DNA of 64,000 bases. It comes from Hydrangea macrophylla (lineage: Eukaryota > Streptophyta > Magnoliopsida > Cornales > Hydrangeaceae). The notes below the pieces were generated by a model. That model was not told the origin of the DNA. It was given only the letters and a program-made list of their open reading frames with translations, and made no database searches. How positions within the stretch are numbered: the stretch's first letter is position 1; every line of letters begins with the position of its first letter. The DNA is taken from contig CM066985.1 in NCBI GenBank assembly GCA_033977485.1, positions 70,665,045 to 70,729,044 of the forward strand. Reading direction: 5' to 3'. The position numbers and the translations under genes are program-made. Shown in pieces: positions 1 through 10,342 of the stretch.

Positions 1-1250
1 AGAGTTTGTAACCAATAGGTACCCGGGCGATTCGCTCGGGTAACTAGGTATGGACCTTCCCAGTTTGGCCCCAACTTCCCATGGCTCGGGACTTTCGTGG
101 ACTGGTTAACTGCCTTCAGGACCAGATCTCCTCTCTGAAAACTGTGATACTTCACCTTGCTGTTATAGTATCGGGAGACTCTTTTCTTGTAGGATGCCAC
201 TTTGAGATATGCCCGGTCTCTTTTTTCCTCTATCAAGTCGAGTTCTGCCCTTAGGGCATCCTCATTGTCTAGCTCGGGTAAGTAGGTAACCCAAGCTCCG
301 TGTGGACCATCGTCTCAAAGCCGTAGGTTAGGGAGAACGACGTTTTGCCTATTTTCGCTTGGGGTGTAGTGTGGTAGGCCCATAGGAGGGTCGGTAGTTT
401 CTCTGCCCATAGTCCTTTGGCGCTTTCAAGCCTCATTTTGATTGACTGAAGAATAGTCTGGTTGGTCACCTCAGCATGGCCATTGGCCTGAGGGTGCTTG
501 GGGTATGAGTAGTGATTGGATATCCCATATCCCGAGCAGAACTACCTGAATATCGTGGTGTCAAATTGCCTACCTTTGTCACTAACTAGAACCCGGGGGA
601 CACCGAACCTACTGAGGATGTTCCTTTCCATGAAGTTTTCCATTTTCTTCTTAGTGATTGTTGCCAAGGGCTCGGCCTTCGCCCACTTGGTGAAGTAATC
701 CACGGTAATGACAACGAACTTGACTTGTCCCTTTCCCGTTAGTAGAGGACTAACAATGTCAATGCCCAGGCCCACTGAGTGAACAACCAGGGGCTAAAGA
801 TTGGCGTCTGAAGTTCTCCCAGATAGTTGATCATGGGAAAAATCTTTGGCACGTATCACACCTCTTGATGTATTCTTGAGAGTCTTTGGCCATGGTCGGC
901 CAATAATAACCTTGCAGCAGGGCTTTGTGTGAGAGTGACCGGGCTCCAATGTGGTTCCTGCACACCCCTTCATGGATTTTATACAGTATTGCTTGGACCT
1001 GTGTAGGCTAGACACAGCAGAGATATGGTATAGAAAATCCCCTTTTGTAGAGGATGTCATCAATGATGTGGTACCTTGCCGCTCGGTATTTAACCCGACG
1101 GACTTTTTCCTTTCCTTCTGGTATCGCGCCTATTGCAAGAAATTCGATGATTAGGTCCATCCAGCTAGGTTCTAAGGTGGCCGATTCAATCCCCATGCAT
1201 TCTGAGTTGAACACACTTGGATCGGGTAGGTACTCTATCCTTATCATGGT
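1..1250 (-). pseudogene. Integrase of gypsy element A, decayed
   Basis: Fragments in several frames form one gypsy integrase, the enzyme that joins element cDNA to chromosomal DNA. The zinc-binding N-terminus lies near 1000-850, in a fragment around the words KRGFSIPYLCCV. The catalytic core lies at about 775-540 and includes VDYFTKWAKAEPLATIT and SRFGVPRVLVSDKGRQFD. A C-terminal part containing LWAYHTTPQAKIGKTSFSLTYGFE lies at 470-270. Below 270 the expected GTYWLQ-like end can be read in another frame. At least three frame changes separate the pieces, so no complete enzyme could be made. The fragment is cut by the window edge. Confidence 0.85.
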
Positions 1251-1399
1251 AAAGTCTGACTCAGAAGATGAAGCGAGGCGGGCTAAACAGTCGACACTAG
1301 TGTTTTCCTCCCTAGGTATCTGCGTGATAGAAAACCCCTGAAGTTTCTTTGAAACTGCTCAGACAAGGGATAGATAAGCTACCATGTTATGCTCTCAAG

Positions 1400-2211
1400 C
1401 CTCATACTCTTGATTGACTTGATTTACCACGAGCTGAAAGTCGCTGTACCCTTGAATTTACAGTGCACCTATTGAGGTCGCCATTTGTAATCCGACCAAC
1501 AAGGCTTCGTATTCGGCCTCGTTATTAGAGGCTTTGAATCCGAACCTGAGCGCATACTCGTGATGGATCCCATCGGGCATGGTTAAGATGATCCCTACTT
1601 CGCTACCCTGTTTGTTGGAAGAACCATCCACATAAAGTACCCAGGACGGGATATCTGGATGTAGCTCGGGTGGTAAGATTAGTGGGGCGGTTTCTTTAAT
1701 TGGGTCTTCTTGGTATGTGAATTCAACAATGAAGTCTGCCATTGCTTGTCCCTTGATTGTTGTGCGGGGTCTGTAGAGCACTTCAAATTCATCTAACCCC
1801 AAGGCCCATTTGACGAGCCTGCCGGACGTTTAAGGCTTACTCAAGATCTTACGGAGGGGCTGATCTGTAAGGACCACGATGACCTGGGCCTGGAAATACG
1901 GGCGAAGTCTCCGGGCTGAAGTGATGAGGGCGAAGGTGATCTTTTCAATGCTGGAATTGTATCCCGTGCTCTTCTTGAATGAGTGCCAAGCTGAATGCCA
2001 AGGGTGACACCGCCAGGTACAAGAACAATTCCTCTCCTAACGTGGGTGTTAAAAGTAGAGGGGGTGATGCCATGTACTTCTTGAGTTCCTGGAATGCTTC
2101 CTCACACTCTTCTAACCACTGAAAAGCTTTACGAATGATCTTAAAGAATGGAAAACACCGGTCGATAGCTCGGGACACAAATCTATTTAATGCAGCCACC
2201 CGCCCGGCCAA
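1400..2211 (-). pseudogene. RNase H region of gypsy element A, decayed
   Basis: The 2211-1945 piece is the connection between reverse transcriptase and RNase H (AGRVAALNRFVSRA, then EECEEAFQELKKYMASPP). The 1802-1458 piece is RNase H type I with the acidic motifs YVDGSSN and NEAEYEALLVG, and LVVNQVNQEYE continues at about 1440-1400. RNase H removes the RNA strand of the RNA-DNA hybrid during reverse transcription. A stretch at about 1945-1803 has lost the frame, so the domain is broken although its catalytic acidic residues are still recognisable. Confidence 0.85.
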
Positions 2212-2214
2212 ACT

Positions 2215-2990
2215 CTATACCTCTTTGGTTGACCTGGGTGATCGCATATTTATGATGGCTTGAATTTTTTTGGGGTTCACCTCAATCCCCCGTCTACTGA
2301 CTAGGTGCCCAAGGAACTTCCTGGACGAGACGCCAAATGTGCACTTGGCCAGGTTCAACCTCATCCCGAACTTTCTCAAAATGCTGAAGGCCCCGGCTAA
2401 ATGCTTAAGATGATCAGACTCATCTCGGCTTTTAACCAGCAAATCATCATCGCAGACCTCCCTGGATTTCCCGGTCAAGTCCTTAAACATGTGATTGACC
2501 AGGCGCTAATAGGTTGCCCTGTCATTTTTGAGGTCGAACGGCATGACTTTGTAGCAGTAGGTCCCCTGATCTATGATGAACGAGGTTTTTTCTTCGTCCC
2601 CGGGGTACATGCTAATCTGATTGTACCCGGAATAGGTGTTCATGAACGAGAGGAGCGAATGACCGATTGTGGAGTCCACAAGGAGATATATCCTGGGGAG
2701 TGGATAGCAATCCTTGGGGCAGGCTTTGTTCAGATTGGTGAAGTCCATACACATCCTCCACTTCCCGTTGCTTTTCTTGACCAATACTACATTCGCTAAC
2801 CAGTTGGGATAGTGGATCTCTCAGATAGATTATGCTTTGAGAAGTTTATCGACCTCCTCGCGTGCTGCCTTCTGCCTCTCGGGGGCCATGCCCCGTCTCT
2901 TCTACTTCACAGGCTGGGAATCTGGGTTGATATTGAGTCAGTGAGACATTACCCGGGGATCAATCCCGGGCATGTCTTCATGACACCAAG
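2215..2990 (-). pseudogene. Reverse transcriptase of gypsy element A, decayed, catalytic motif changed
   Basis: Two consecutive fragments, about 2784-2506 and 2490-2215, form a gypsy reverse transcriptase. Visible motifs are NGKWRMCMDFTNLNKACPKD, YSGYNQISMYPGDEEKTSF, QGTYCYKVMPF and AKCTFGVSSRKFLGHLVS. The catalytic box that should read YVDD reads VCDDDLLVKS, and the fragments are in different frames. Upstream of 2784 the reading continues in broken form towards the protease. The element C copy aligns along the whole length, which confirms the assignment. Confidence 0.88.
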
Positions 2991-3625
2991 CAAACACAAC
3001 TTGACTCTGTCGTAGGAACTGAATTAGCTTCTCCCTGAGGCCGGGCTCCAGCTGGGTGCCGAAGGTGACCATTTGGTCGGGGAGTTGCGGGTCTAGCATC
3101 ACTTATTCCAAATCCCCAATCGGTCCCACTCTATCGCTTTGATCCCTCGGGTCCATCTCCTGGACATTCAATGTTTCAGCGATGGCCTCCCAGTGTAGAG
3201 AGCTGATATAGCAACTCTGAGTGATGGCTTGTCTCCACATAGGCTCCCGGGCCCCTGGGGGGTTGGGAATTTAACCAACAGGCTGTGCGTTGATACGACC
3301 ACCCTAACCTAGTTGAGGGTTGGCCTTCCAATGATGACGTTATAGGCAGATGGAACTTCCACGACTACAAAGCTCGCCAGTACAGATGCCTACTGAGGGT
3401 AGGCTCCCATGAGGACCGGGAGCTCGATGTTACCTAGCGTTTGGGTGCTGGATCCATTGAACCCTACTAGGGAGTGGCCATTGGTCAGAGCCGATCCCTG
3501 GATATCCCTAGCTGATCAAATGCTGAGACAAATATGATGTCGGAGGAGCTGCCCGTGTCTACCACACGTAGTTTGCTACAGAGAGCGTCACTACTAACGG
3601 ATCATCGTGGGGGTAGTGTAGGTCT
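2990..3625 (-). pseudogene. Aspartic protease region of gypsy element A, decayed
   Basis: No long open frame remains, but the nucleotide sequence parallels the better preserved element C region at 52000-52680. Corresponding landmarks are the GATCCCTGG segment near 3490, the glycine-rich stretch near 3455 and the description of a conserved asparagine-valine-isoleucine segment near 3330. In C this region reads as a retroviral-type aspartic protease and linker. The assignment therefore rests on alignment with C and on its place between gag and reverse transcriptase. Multiple stops exclude function. Confidence 0.6.
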
Positions 3626-3861
3626 AGCATGTCTTCAGATGAGAACGTCAACACGTCGGTTGGTGGAGAGCAGGTGAATTGGACATGCCAGACATCCGAT
3701 CGAGATGCCCGGGCATGCCTCTTCCTTGCCGACCGTGAATCCCCTCCGCCTGAAATGCCTTCGGAGATTACATTGATCTGTTCAAGGGGTCGTGGTTGGT
3801 CGGGAGCCCGGGTTTCTTGCAGGGGTCATCTGTCAGCTGCCACGAATTGAGCTAGGTGGCC

Positions 3862-5110
3862 CTACTCGATCAGCTTCTCAATGACAATCTTAAGCTTAAA
3901 ATAATCCTCCGTGTCATGCCCATGGACTTTGTGGAAGCGGCAAAACTTGCCCTGGTTCCTCTTGCCAGGAGGGCCTTTCAACTTGGCGGGCTCCTGGATT
4001 AGCCTCTGGATCTCTGCGGCGGCCATAACTTTGTGGATTGGCCAGGAAAGTAGGGTGAAGGTAATCAGGGCCTGGTCCTGAGTACCTCTCTGCTGATCTT
4101 GTCTGGGCTTCTTTTCTGGACCCTTCTCGGAGCCCTCCTGTTTCTGTTTAGCTTTCAGGGACTCTTCTCCCGTAAAGCTGGTATGCTTGGACTTCAGAAA
4201 CTCCTCCGTATTGATGTACTTCCCTACTCTCTCTAAGAGTTCCACCAGGTTCAGCGGTCGGTCACGATGGAACGACGTTGCAACTTTGGTGTGTTGAGCC
4301 CACGAGCAGAAAGCCATGATTGTGGCCATTTCATTCAGGTTACGGATCTGGAGCCTCTGCTGAATGAAACGGTCCACGTACTCCCTTAGGGACTCTCCCT
4401 TTCGCTACTTGACGGTAAGCATCTGGGTGTCCGGATGTGACCGGTCGAGCATCCCCACGAATTGGCTAATGAGGAGCTTGCTTAATGTCTTAAAGTCATC
4501 AACCATTCAGGGTTTCAGACCATGGAACCACTACGCGACTGGGCCTTTAAGGATACTAGGGAAGGCCAGGCACAGTAATTCATCAACCGTGGTGACCAGC
4601 GCCATCTAGGCCTTATAAGTGCGGACATGATCTACTAGGCTCCCTGAACTGTCATAAGAGCTGAGATATGGCAGTTTAAATTTTACGGGATGGGAAACAT
4701 AGTGATCTGAGCAGTGTAGGGCAACTCAGTCTCTGTATTAGTGTGATCATTGAGCTGCTTGCGGCTCAATTTTTTGATTTGCTACTGTAAATCCAAGATC
4801 TGAGCCTTTACATCTCACCCGATATTCCTTTCCATATCGGAGCAGTACGTCAGGTCTAATGATGATGCTTCCTCCTCGAAGTGCATCATCCTCGGGGATA
4901 GAACTCGGCTCCAGCTTTGGGTAATCGTATGCCTAAGATATCCAGGGCTACGTGTCGGAGGGTCTTTGGCTGATTCCCGGGGCTTTGGCCCTGATTCCTC
5001 CCTCCTGGTGGCGCGTCGCCTATTGATGATCTCTCTAGCATCTTCCACCTGGCGAGGATTGATCCGAGCTTGCCGCCTGGTGCACCTGGGCGCTCTTCTA
5101 TGATCACCAT
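3862..5110 (-). pseudogene. Gag of gypsy element A, decayed
   Basis: The best preserved part is the 171-codon frame 4377-3862. It contains a capsid C-terminal stretch (DRFIQQRLQIRNLNEMA), a charged lysine and glutamine-rich linker, and the Tat-type nucleocapsid motif KFCRFHKVHGHDTEDYFKL. In relatives the tyrosine of that motif is usually a cysteine, so the putative metal site is damaged. An N-terminal piece lies at 5110-4815, rich in arginine, proline and glycine and ending FEEEASSLDLTYCSD. The middle (4814-4378) is broken by several stops. Gag would form the cytoplasmic virus-like particle of the element. Confidence 0.8.
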
Positions 5111-5442
5111 CCTGGGTGTGTTCCCAATCTGACGGGGATACCGGCGCAGAGTGGGTATGGTTCCGAACTCTTGCGGTCTCCCAGTTGGGGGTACTCTTCT
5201 CGGTCTGGTTCTCAGATTGAGGGCGCTTTTCTTACAAGGCCAATAGCGCTTTGATTTGCTACTGGGTTTGCCGTTGGCCTTCCAGAAGTTGTGCGAGCAC
5301 CGCCGTCATTTGCTCAGAGGTCATGGAGGCAGCCTGCTGCTTGAGCTACAAGTTCTCCTGACCAATCGGAGCAGTATTTTTCTTACCCGTCTTCAGTGGC
5401 ATGTTGATCAGTCAAGAAATTTGTTAGTGAAAAACTTATCGA

Positions 5443-5462
5443 TTCCCATAGACGGCGCCAAA
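5443..5462 (-). other. Primer binding site of gypsy element A
   Basis: Read on the minus strand directly inside the LTR, the sequence is TTTGGCGCCGTCTATGGGAA. This is the TGGCGCCGT-type start expected for a tRNA primer site in Tat-lineage elements. It lies one or two bases from the inner LTR edge, which fixes the polarity of the element. I cannot assign the tRNA with certainty. Confidence 0.75.
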
Positions 5463-5463
5463 C

Positions 5464-6096
5464 TGATGATGCCGAAAATTGGTAAGAGAGATTAAAAGAG
5501 AAATATGGGGACACAAGAGCTTGTATGTGGTTTGGTCCTGTTAACGAGGTGACCGACATCCATGGTTGCATCAGTGCACTTCACTAGCAGATCACCAGTG
5601 GGCCTGGCGAGTAAACAGTTGGGCGGCACTACCAGTAAAACCGACCGGGTTTATGCGTATGAGTGAGAATTATATGCTATTCTTTTCATTTGAATGCCCT
5701 CTCCCTTTAATGGGGGTGAGCGGCCTCTTTTATATGTGTAAGAGACCACCCGTACATGGTAAGTTTGTAGATTAGGAAGCCTAATCTATTTACAGCCTGA
5801 TTTACATGAATCTAGGGATGTTTCCTAAGTAGTTTAGGAACTGCTTGCTCCATCCATTTAGTCTTCTAACTGGGCTAGGAAACTGCCTGGAGGCTTGCTG
5901 ACTAAGCAACCACGCCTACTAGGGGAGCGCCTAAGTGGGGTCCATCTGGAAAGAACGACCGGGCATACGACCACACCAAGCGGTTTGGCGCAACAGCCCG
6001 AGATGATTGTGTAGTCATTCCGAATTCAAGATGACTTGGCTTCACTAGGCTGAGTTGGCGATGCCTAACTTTGACCTGATATTTTTGGGCATATCA
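5464..6096 (-). repeat. 5' LTR of gypsy element A (633 bp)
   Basis: The boundaries are TG at 5464 (TGATGATGCC) and CA at 6096 (GGGCATATCA). The same ends and many internal blocks occur in the two LTRs of element C, for example the stretches starting GTTAACGAGGTGACC and GGCGGCACTACCAGTAA. Identity with C is clearly lower than between the two LTRs of C, so this is an older or diverged copy of the same family. Confidence 0.88.
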
Positions 6097-6448
6097 TTAA
6101 CCTTATTAAAAATGTAGTATATTGGAAGTAGGGTGTCGAGTCCACATGAATTGATACAAAAACAACGTTTGGGAAGTTTGGAAACTAATTATAATGCTAA
6201 AAGGAAGAACTAAGAAAAGATGATAAAGAAAAGGGAAAAAATGACTTTGCGTCTTTTGGGGTATTTGTTTGGTTTTTGGGGGATAAAAGGGAAAACTAAT
6301 CTAAAAAGCAATAGGTTGGGATCATTCCCCTACCCCCCCTCCCCCCTATCTTGGGGCACAATAAGATGAAATGGACTAATGTTTTAAGTACACTCTAAGG
6401 TAACATCTCAATGTGGCATATTATCAAACACAAGGAGTGCATCTATAT
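6097..6448. other. Short unique spacer between elements A and B
   Basis: This AT-rich stretch has no open frame of note. It carries a CCCCTACCCCCCCTCCCCCC tract near 6328. It ends with the first copy of the TATAT target duplication of element B, so it is the left part of an older sequence that continues at 16705. Nothing coding is visible. Confidence 0.6.
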
Positions 6449-8231
6449 TGTAACAACCTGCATTTTCATTTATTTATCTGTATTTGCATTTCATATTTGA
6501 AATCAAATTGTATTGTCTGCTGTTATTAATTTCAATTCTCATATGTTAAACCTTGTTATTGGTTTTATTTCATATTTAAAATTATTGTTGGGGTCAAACT
6601 GCAAAATTCTACAATTTTAGTAATACTTGTGTTAGATTTCAAAACTACATTTCAAAACGGTGGAAATATTTACTTTTGACTCAATCAGTATTTTTATAAA
6701 ACCGAAAAACTATTTCTTACGCTAAAATAAATTTTCTGTATTTTTGTGGCGATCACCGCTCCGCGAAATACCAGTTTGTGCTCAAAACTGTCCGCGTTGC
6801 GTTGATCTCCCACAATTTGGGAATCTCCACCGATCATGAAGTGACACTTGTTTTAATCCCATTAATGCTAGCAATGATTAGCTAGGTTTGTTTGGCAATA
6901 CAATTTTATGCGTGTTAATTTAGTACCTTAAGTCTTTTAGCCCAAACACCCAATTACCTTCCTTGGCAACTTGCTTGGGTTTGTTTGGGAGTGTTAATGG
7001 AGTGTGAGTTGCTTTGTGCCTAGAAGCTGAGTTTCCCAAACAACTCCAAATGACCCCTACATACCTATATTTCCCTTTTAAACCTTCTTCAGTTAATGTG
7101 TATATACATACATATGTACACATGAGCTATCCATGATTTGTGAGATGAATTAGCAAAGTAAAACCCAATTGTTGAGTGAATTAGAATACTCTTGGCCCCA
7201 AGTTTTGTATCCTCCATATATATATACTACACTGCTTACACCTTATCTCACACAACTCACATTCTGCACATCTCCATAACCTAAAAATTTAGAGAGAGAA
7301 TAGAGAGAGCTTGAGAGTTGTATTTCAGAAATTTTCAAGAGAGAGAAAACTCCTCAATCTCTATAGCTTACAAGTTGCAATTGGAAATTCTTGTTCTTGT
7401 ATTCCTTTCTCAACAATCACTACTTCTCTATATCTCAGTGAGTATTCTAAACTCACTCTGAATGAAATCCATGCTTGTTTATAGTGTGTATTTGCCTAAT
7501 TTAAGAATCTCTATTGTTGAATTTACGTTTGAAACTCCATAGCTGGAAATCAAGATTTTTCAAATTCAACCAAAATCCGTTTTCTTAGATAATTATGAAA
7601 GATTACATGTTATAGATGCTATTTTTAAAGTATAAGAGCTTAATTCATTCATAGGAGGACGTATATTAAAAACGAAGTTTTCGTCAACTCTCGATTTTTT
7701 GTAAAATCCAAGAGCTACGGATCGATTCATGTAAAATTGATTATAGATTCTTTATCCTCGTTGAAAAAATGAAAAGATTCATATATAATAAGGATTGATT
7801 TCGTTTAGTTTTCAAAATGGGTCTAAAATCTGAAAACAGGGGAAGTTTCAGCGCCCTGGACATTCGTGTTCAGGCTTTTCAGGTTTTGATCAAGCAGAAC
7901 ATCATGATTATATAATCTGAGAACGGCTGCTTTGGATGATAGAACTATTATCAATATCCTATGCTTTAATTTATGAACTGTTTTGTAATAAGGATGACTG
8001 TAATAGATGATAAGTTATTGTTTTGATTTAAGGCGGTTTGTGCCTTTAGAGACCCCATGCTATAATAACTATTAAGTTAGAAAAAATTGGAAGCCTTGAT
8101 TGCTCTACTCTGATTATTATGTTTTTGTTGTTGACGTTTGGGACAGAATCAATTCTTCAAAATGTCACGACCTACGGGTCCATAAAGGAAATTAAACGAT
8201 TTCCTTATTTATGCTATATCGGGGCATGACA
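6449..8231 (+). repeat. 5' LTR of element B (1783 bp, internally deleted)
   Basis: The LTR starts TGTAACAACCTGC and ends GGGGCATGACA, directly before the initiator tRNA-Met primer site. A TATA-like run (CCTCCATATATATATACTAC) near 7210 is followed by a GA-rich stretch at about 7290-7345, the likely promoter and leader start. Compared with the 3' LTR it lacks the segment between CAGCG and CCCTGGACATTC (join at about 7853). Outside that gap the two LTRs differ by scattered substitutions only. Confidence 0.92.
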
Positions 8232-8239
8232 AGATTTAG

Positions 8240-8257
8240 TGGTATCAGAGCCAGGTT
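8240..8257 (+). other. Primer binding site of element B (initiator tRNA-Met type)
   Basis: TGGTATCAGAGCCAGGTT lies nine bases inside the 5' LTR. TGGTATCAGAGC is the usual plant retrotransposon primer site complementary to the 3' end of initiator tRNA-Met. Confidence 0.95.
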
Positions 8258-9359
8258 ATCTCATAATAGTGTAGCCAGGTTAGGGTTTACCAGTATAGAC
8301 CCGATTCCACATTCTGTTAACTTAAGCTTTGTTCCCCGATGATACGACACGGAGGATAGACTCAGTTACCCAAACGACTAAGATTATCTCTGTCCTGATT
8401 TAAGTTAGTACCTTTTTTAGGTATAAATCCAGCTCAGCCCATTTTTGTACTCGATGCTTTTAGAGGGCATTGGGTTACCTTGGGAGCGATAGTACCAGCT
8501 TCGACGATACTTTATTTCACCGCTATCCAGCAGGGGGCAGCTACGACAGTCGAGTTAGATCTCTGGCACCAGATCCACGTGTTAGGGCTGGTTGACTTAT
8601 CTCGTGCTCGTCTCGAGTTCCTGTACTTTATTGAGATTTAGCGCTTAGTACTCGTAGAGATGGTTCGCTTGGTTAACAGTGATGCTTCTATTTATCTCTT
8701 GAGGTTCAGGTTATGCAGGCTCACCTTGCACAGCTGGAGGTGCCTCCTCCAGTTGTCCCCGCTGATGAGGACGATGTTGAGGTGGTTCATTTGGCTCCTA
8801 TGGGTGGGGAGGGTGTTGTTGAGGTGGTTCATTTGGCTCCTATGGGTGGGGAGGGTGTTGTTGAGGAGGATGGCATAGGTTGGGATGACTTCGCAGTCGA
8901 CCTTGAGGAGCACTAGCACTTGAGCTAGCCTTGTCTGAGGCAGATGCCCCTGTTGACCTCACATAGCTGTAATTTTGGGGCAGGCCCTTCTTACGTTCAG
9001 CGTTTTCATCAGGCTGACTCGCTTGACCTTTTGATGGCTACCTATGGCGATGACTGACCGTTTAGATATTGCCTTGTATGTATTGACTATTTTTTACTAG
9101 TAGCTTTATTCTCTTTTTGCAAATTGCATCTACATGCATTTGAGTATAGGGCAATGACCCCATTTTTGTAACTCTAACTCTTGCATGGACGATGTACGTC
9201 ATAAACCACATAGATAGGGTAGGCACAAATCTGATCATACACACTTTTTGTATCAACTTGACAAGAAGTTATAAATAGAAATGCTCTTTTGATGTTGTTG
9301 ACATTTAAAGTGCTTTATACTTCTGTTGCATGCATTTTCCTCATTCTACTATCACTATC
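8258..9359 (+). other. Leader of element B between primer site and gag
   Basis: About 1.1 kb separates the primer site from gag. Short open stretches are present at 8660-8920, but I recognise no family. A 42-bp unit is duplicated in frame at 8779-8862. The region could be an untranslated leader or the remains of an extra reading frame upstream of gag; the sequence does not decide. Confidence 0.5.
8779..8862 (+). repeat. Tandem duplication, 42-bp unit, in the leader of element B
   Basis: Two back-to-back copies of a unit starting GAGGTGGTTCATTTGGCTCC occupy 8779-8820 and 8821-8862 and look identical. Because 42 is a multiple of three, the surrounding open stretch (EVVHLAPMGGEGVV repeated) is not shifted. 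Confidence 0.9.
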
Positions 9360-10341
9360 ATGCATAGAATGGCTGGAGGACTAAGGAGGAATTGGAATTT
9401 GATCGAAGATGCACCTTTAGTTGTAAATCCCACAGGAATGTTTAAAGCTTTCATCAGACGTCTCGAAAGGGTTAGTAATCAGAATGAAAATCGATGAGAC
9501 CGCCAAATTGGAGATAAGCTGCTAGAGAGATTCTGTGCGCTAAGGCCCGAGTAGTTTGCGGGTACCACAGAATCGTGGAAAGTGGAACAGTGGTTAAGAC
9601 AGATGGACCGCATGTTCGAGGCTGTCCAATGCAATGAGATGGACAAGAGAAGGTTAGCTACCTTTCAATTAACTGATGCTGCCGTAGATTGGTGGGATTC
9701 GGTCGTAGCTACTATCGGGAATGGAGCTGCGATGGGAATGAAGTGAACTGTGTTCAAGGGGAGTTTTTGGTAAAATATTTTCCAACTACGGAGAGGCGCA
9801 GAAGAGAGAAGGAGTTCATGGATCTAACACAAGGAACCAAGTCGGTGCAAGAGTACACCACTCAATTCGAGAGACTGTCTCGGTTCGACCATCATATGGT
9901 TGATACTGAGGAGAAGAGGATTCGTAAGTATAACCAAGGACTGACACTGCAGATTCACCGTATGACCCTCGGTCACCTAGATAAGTCGTTTGAGGGATTG
10001 GTTGGCTTGGCCACTGATCTAGAAGAGGATGCTCGAGTAAACCTTAAACAATTCGAATTCCGACAGCCTCAAAGGGACAACTTTGGAAATAAGCCACCAT
10101 TGTATCATACCCAAGGGCAAAAGAGGAATTTTGATGGGAGCAAGAGAACCCAAGCTATCACCTATCCGACTCAACCCCGAGTGGGAGAAGGAAGTAGTGT
10201 TGGGAAATGTTTCAACTGTGGCAACCCCGGCCATCTGGCTCGAGATTGCAAGGCACCAAGGCGTACTGCTCAGTAAGGCATAGTCTGCTATAACTGTGGT
10301 GAACCAGGTCACATTAACAAGTTATGTACTGCCCCTAAGCA
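9360..10341 (+). pseudogene. Gag of element B, decayed
   Basis: From the ATG at 9360 (or 9369, same frame) the reading gives a gypsy capsid: ESWKVEQWLRQMDRMFEA, then LTDAAVDWWDSV. A frameshift near 9690-9760 leads to YFPTTERRRREKEFMDLTQG and LSRFDHHMVDTEEKRIRKY. A nucleocapsid zinc knuckle CFNCGNPGHLARDC follows, then a stop at 10276 and a second knuckle [13 protein letters not shown]. Stops also lie near 9497 and 9553. Two CCHC knuckles and the DWWDSV motif are typical of chromovirus gag. The second knuckle beyond the stop shows that the stop is a mutation and not the original end. Confidence 0.88.
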
Positions 10342-10342
10342 A

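Larger units (their letters stand above)
1..6096 (-). mobile_element. Ty3/gypsy Tat-lineage LTR retrotransposon A, partial
   Basis: On the minus strand, reading from high to low coordinates, the order is LTR, primer site, gag, protease, reverse transcriptase, RNase H and integrase, which is the Ty3/gypsy order. The proteins resemble the Tat/Ogre/Retand group, for example the gag motif KFCRFHKVHGHDTEDY. The LTR and pol match element C in this window closely enough to be the same family. Every domain has stops or frameshifts, so the copy is dead. The window starts inside the integrase C-terminus, so the 3' LTR and any downstream extra gene cannot be seen. The right flank begins TTAAC, the expected position of the target duplication, but its partner is outside the window. 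Confidence 0.9.
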
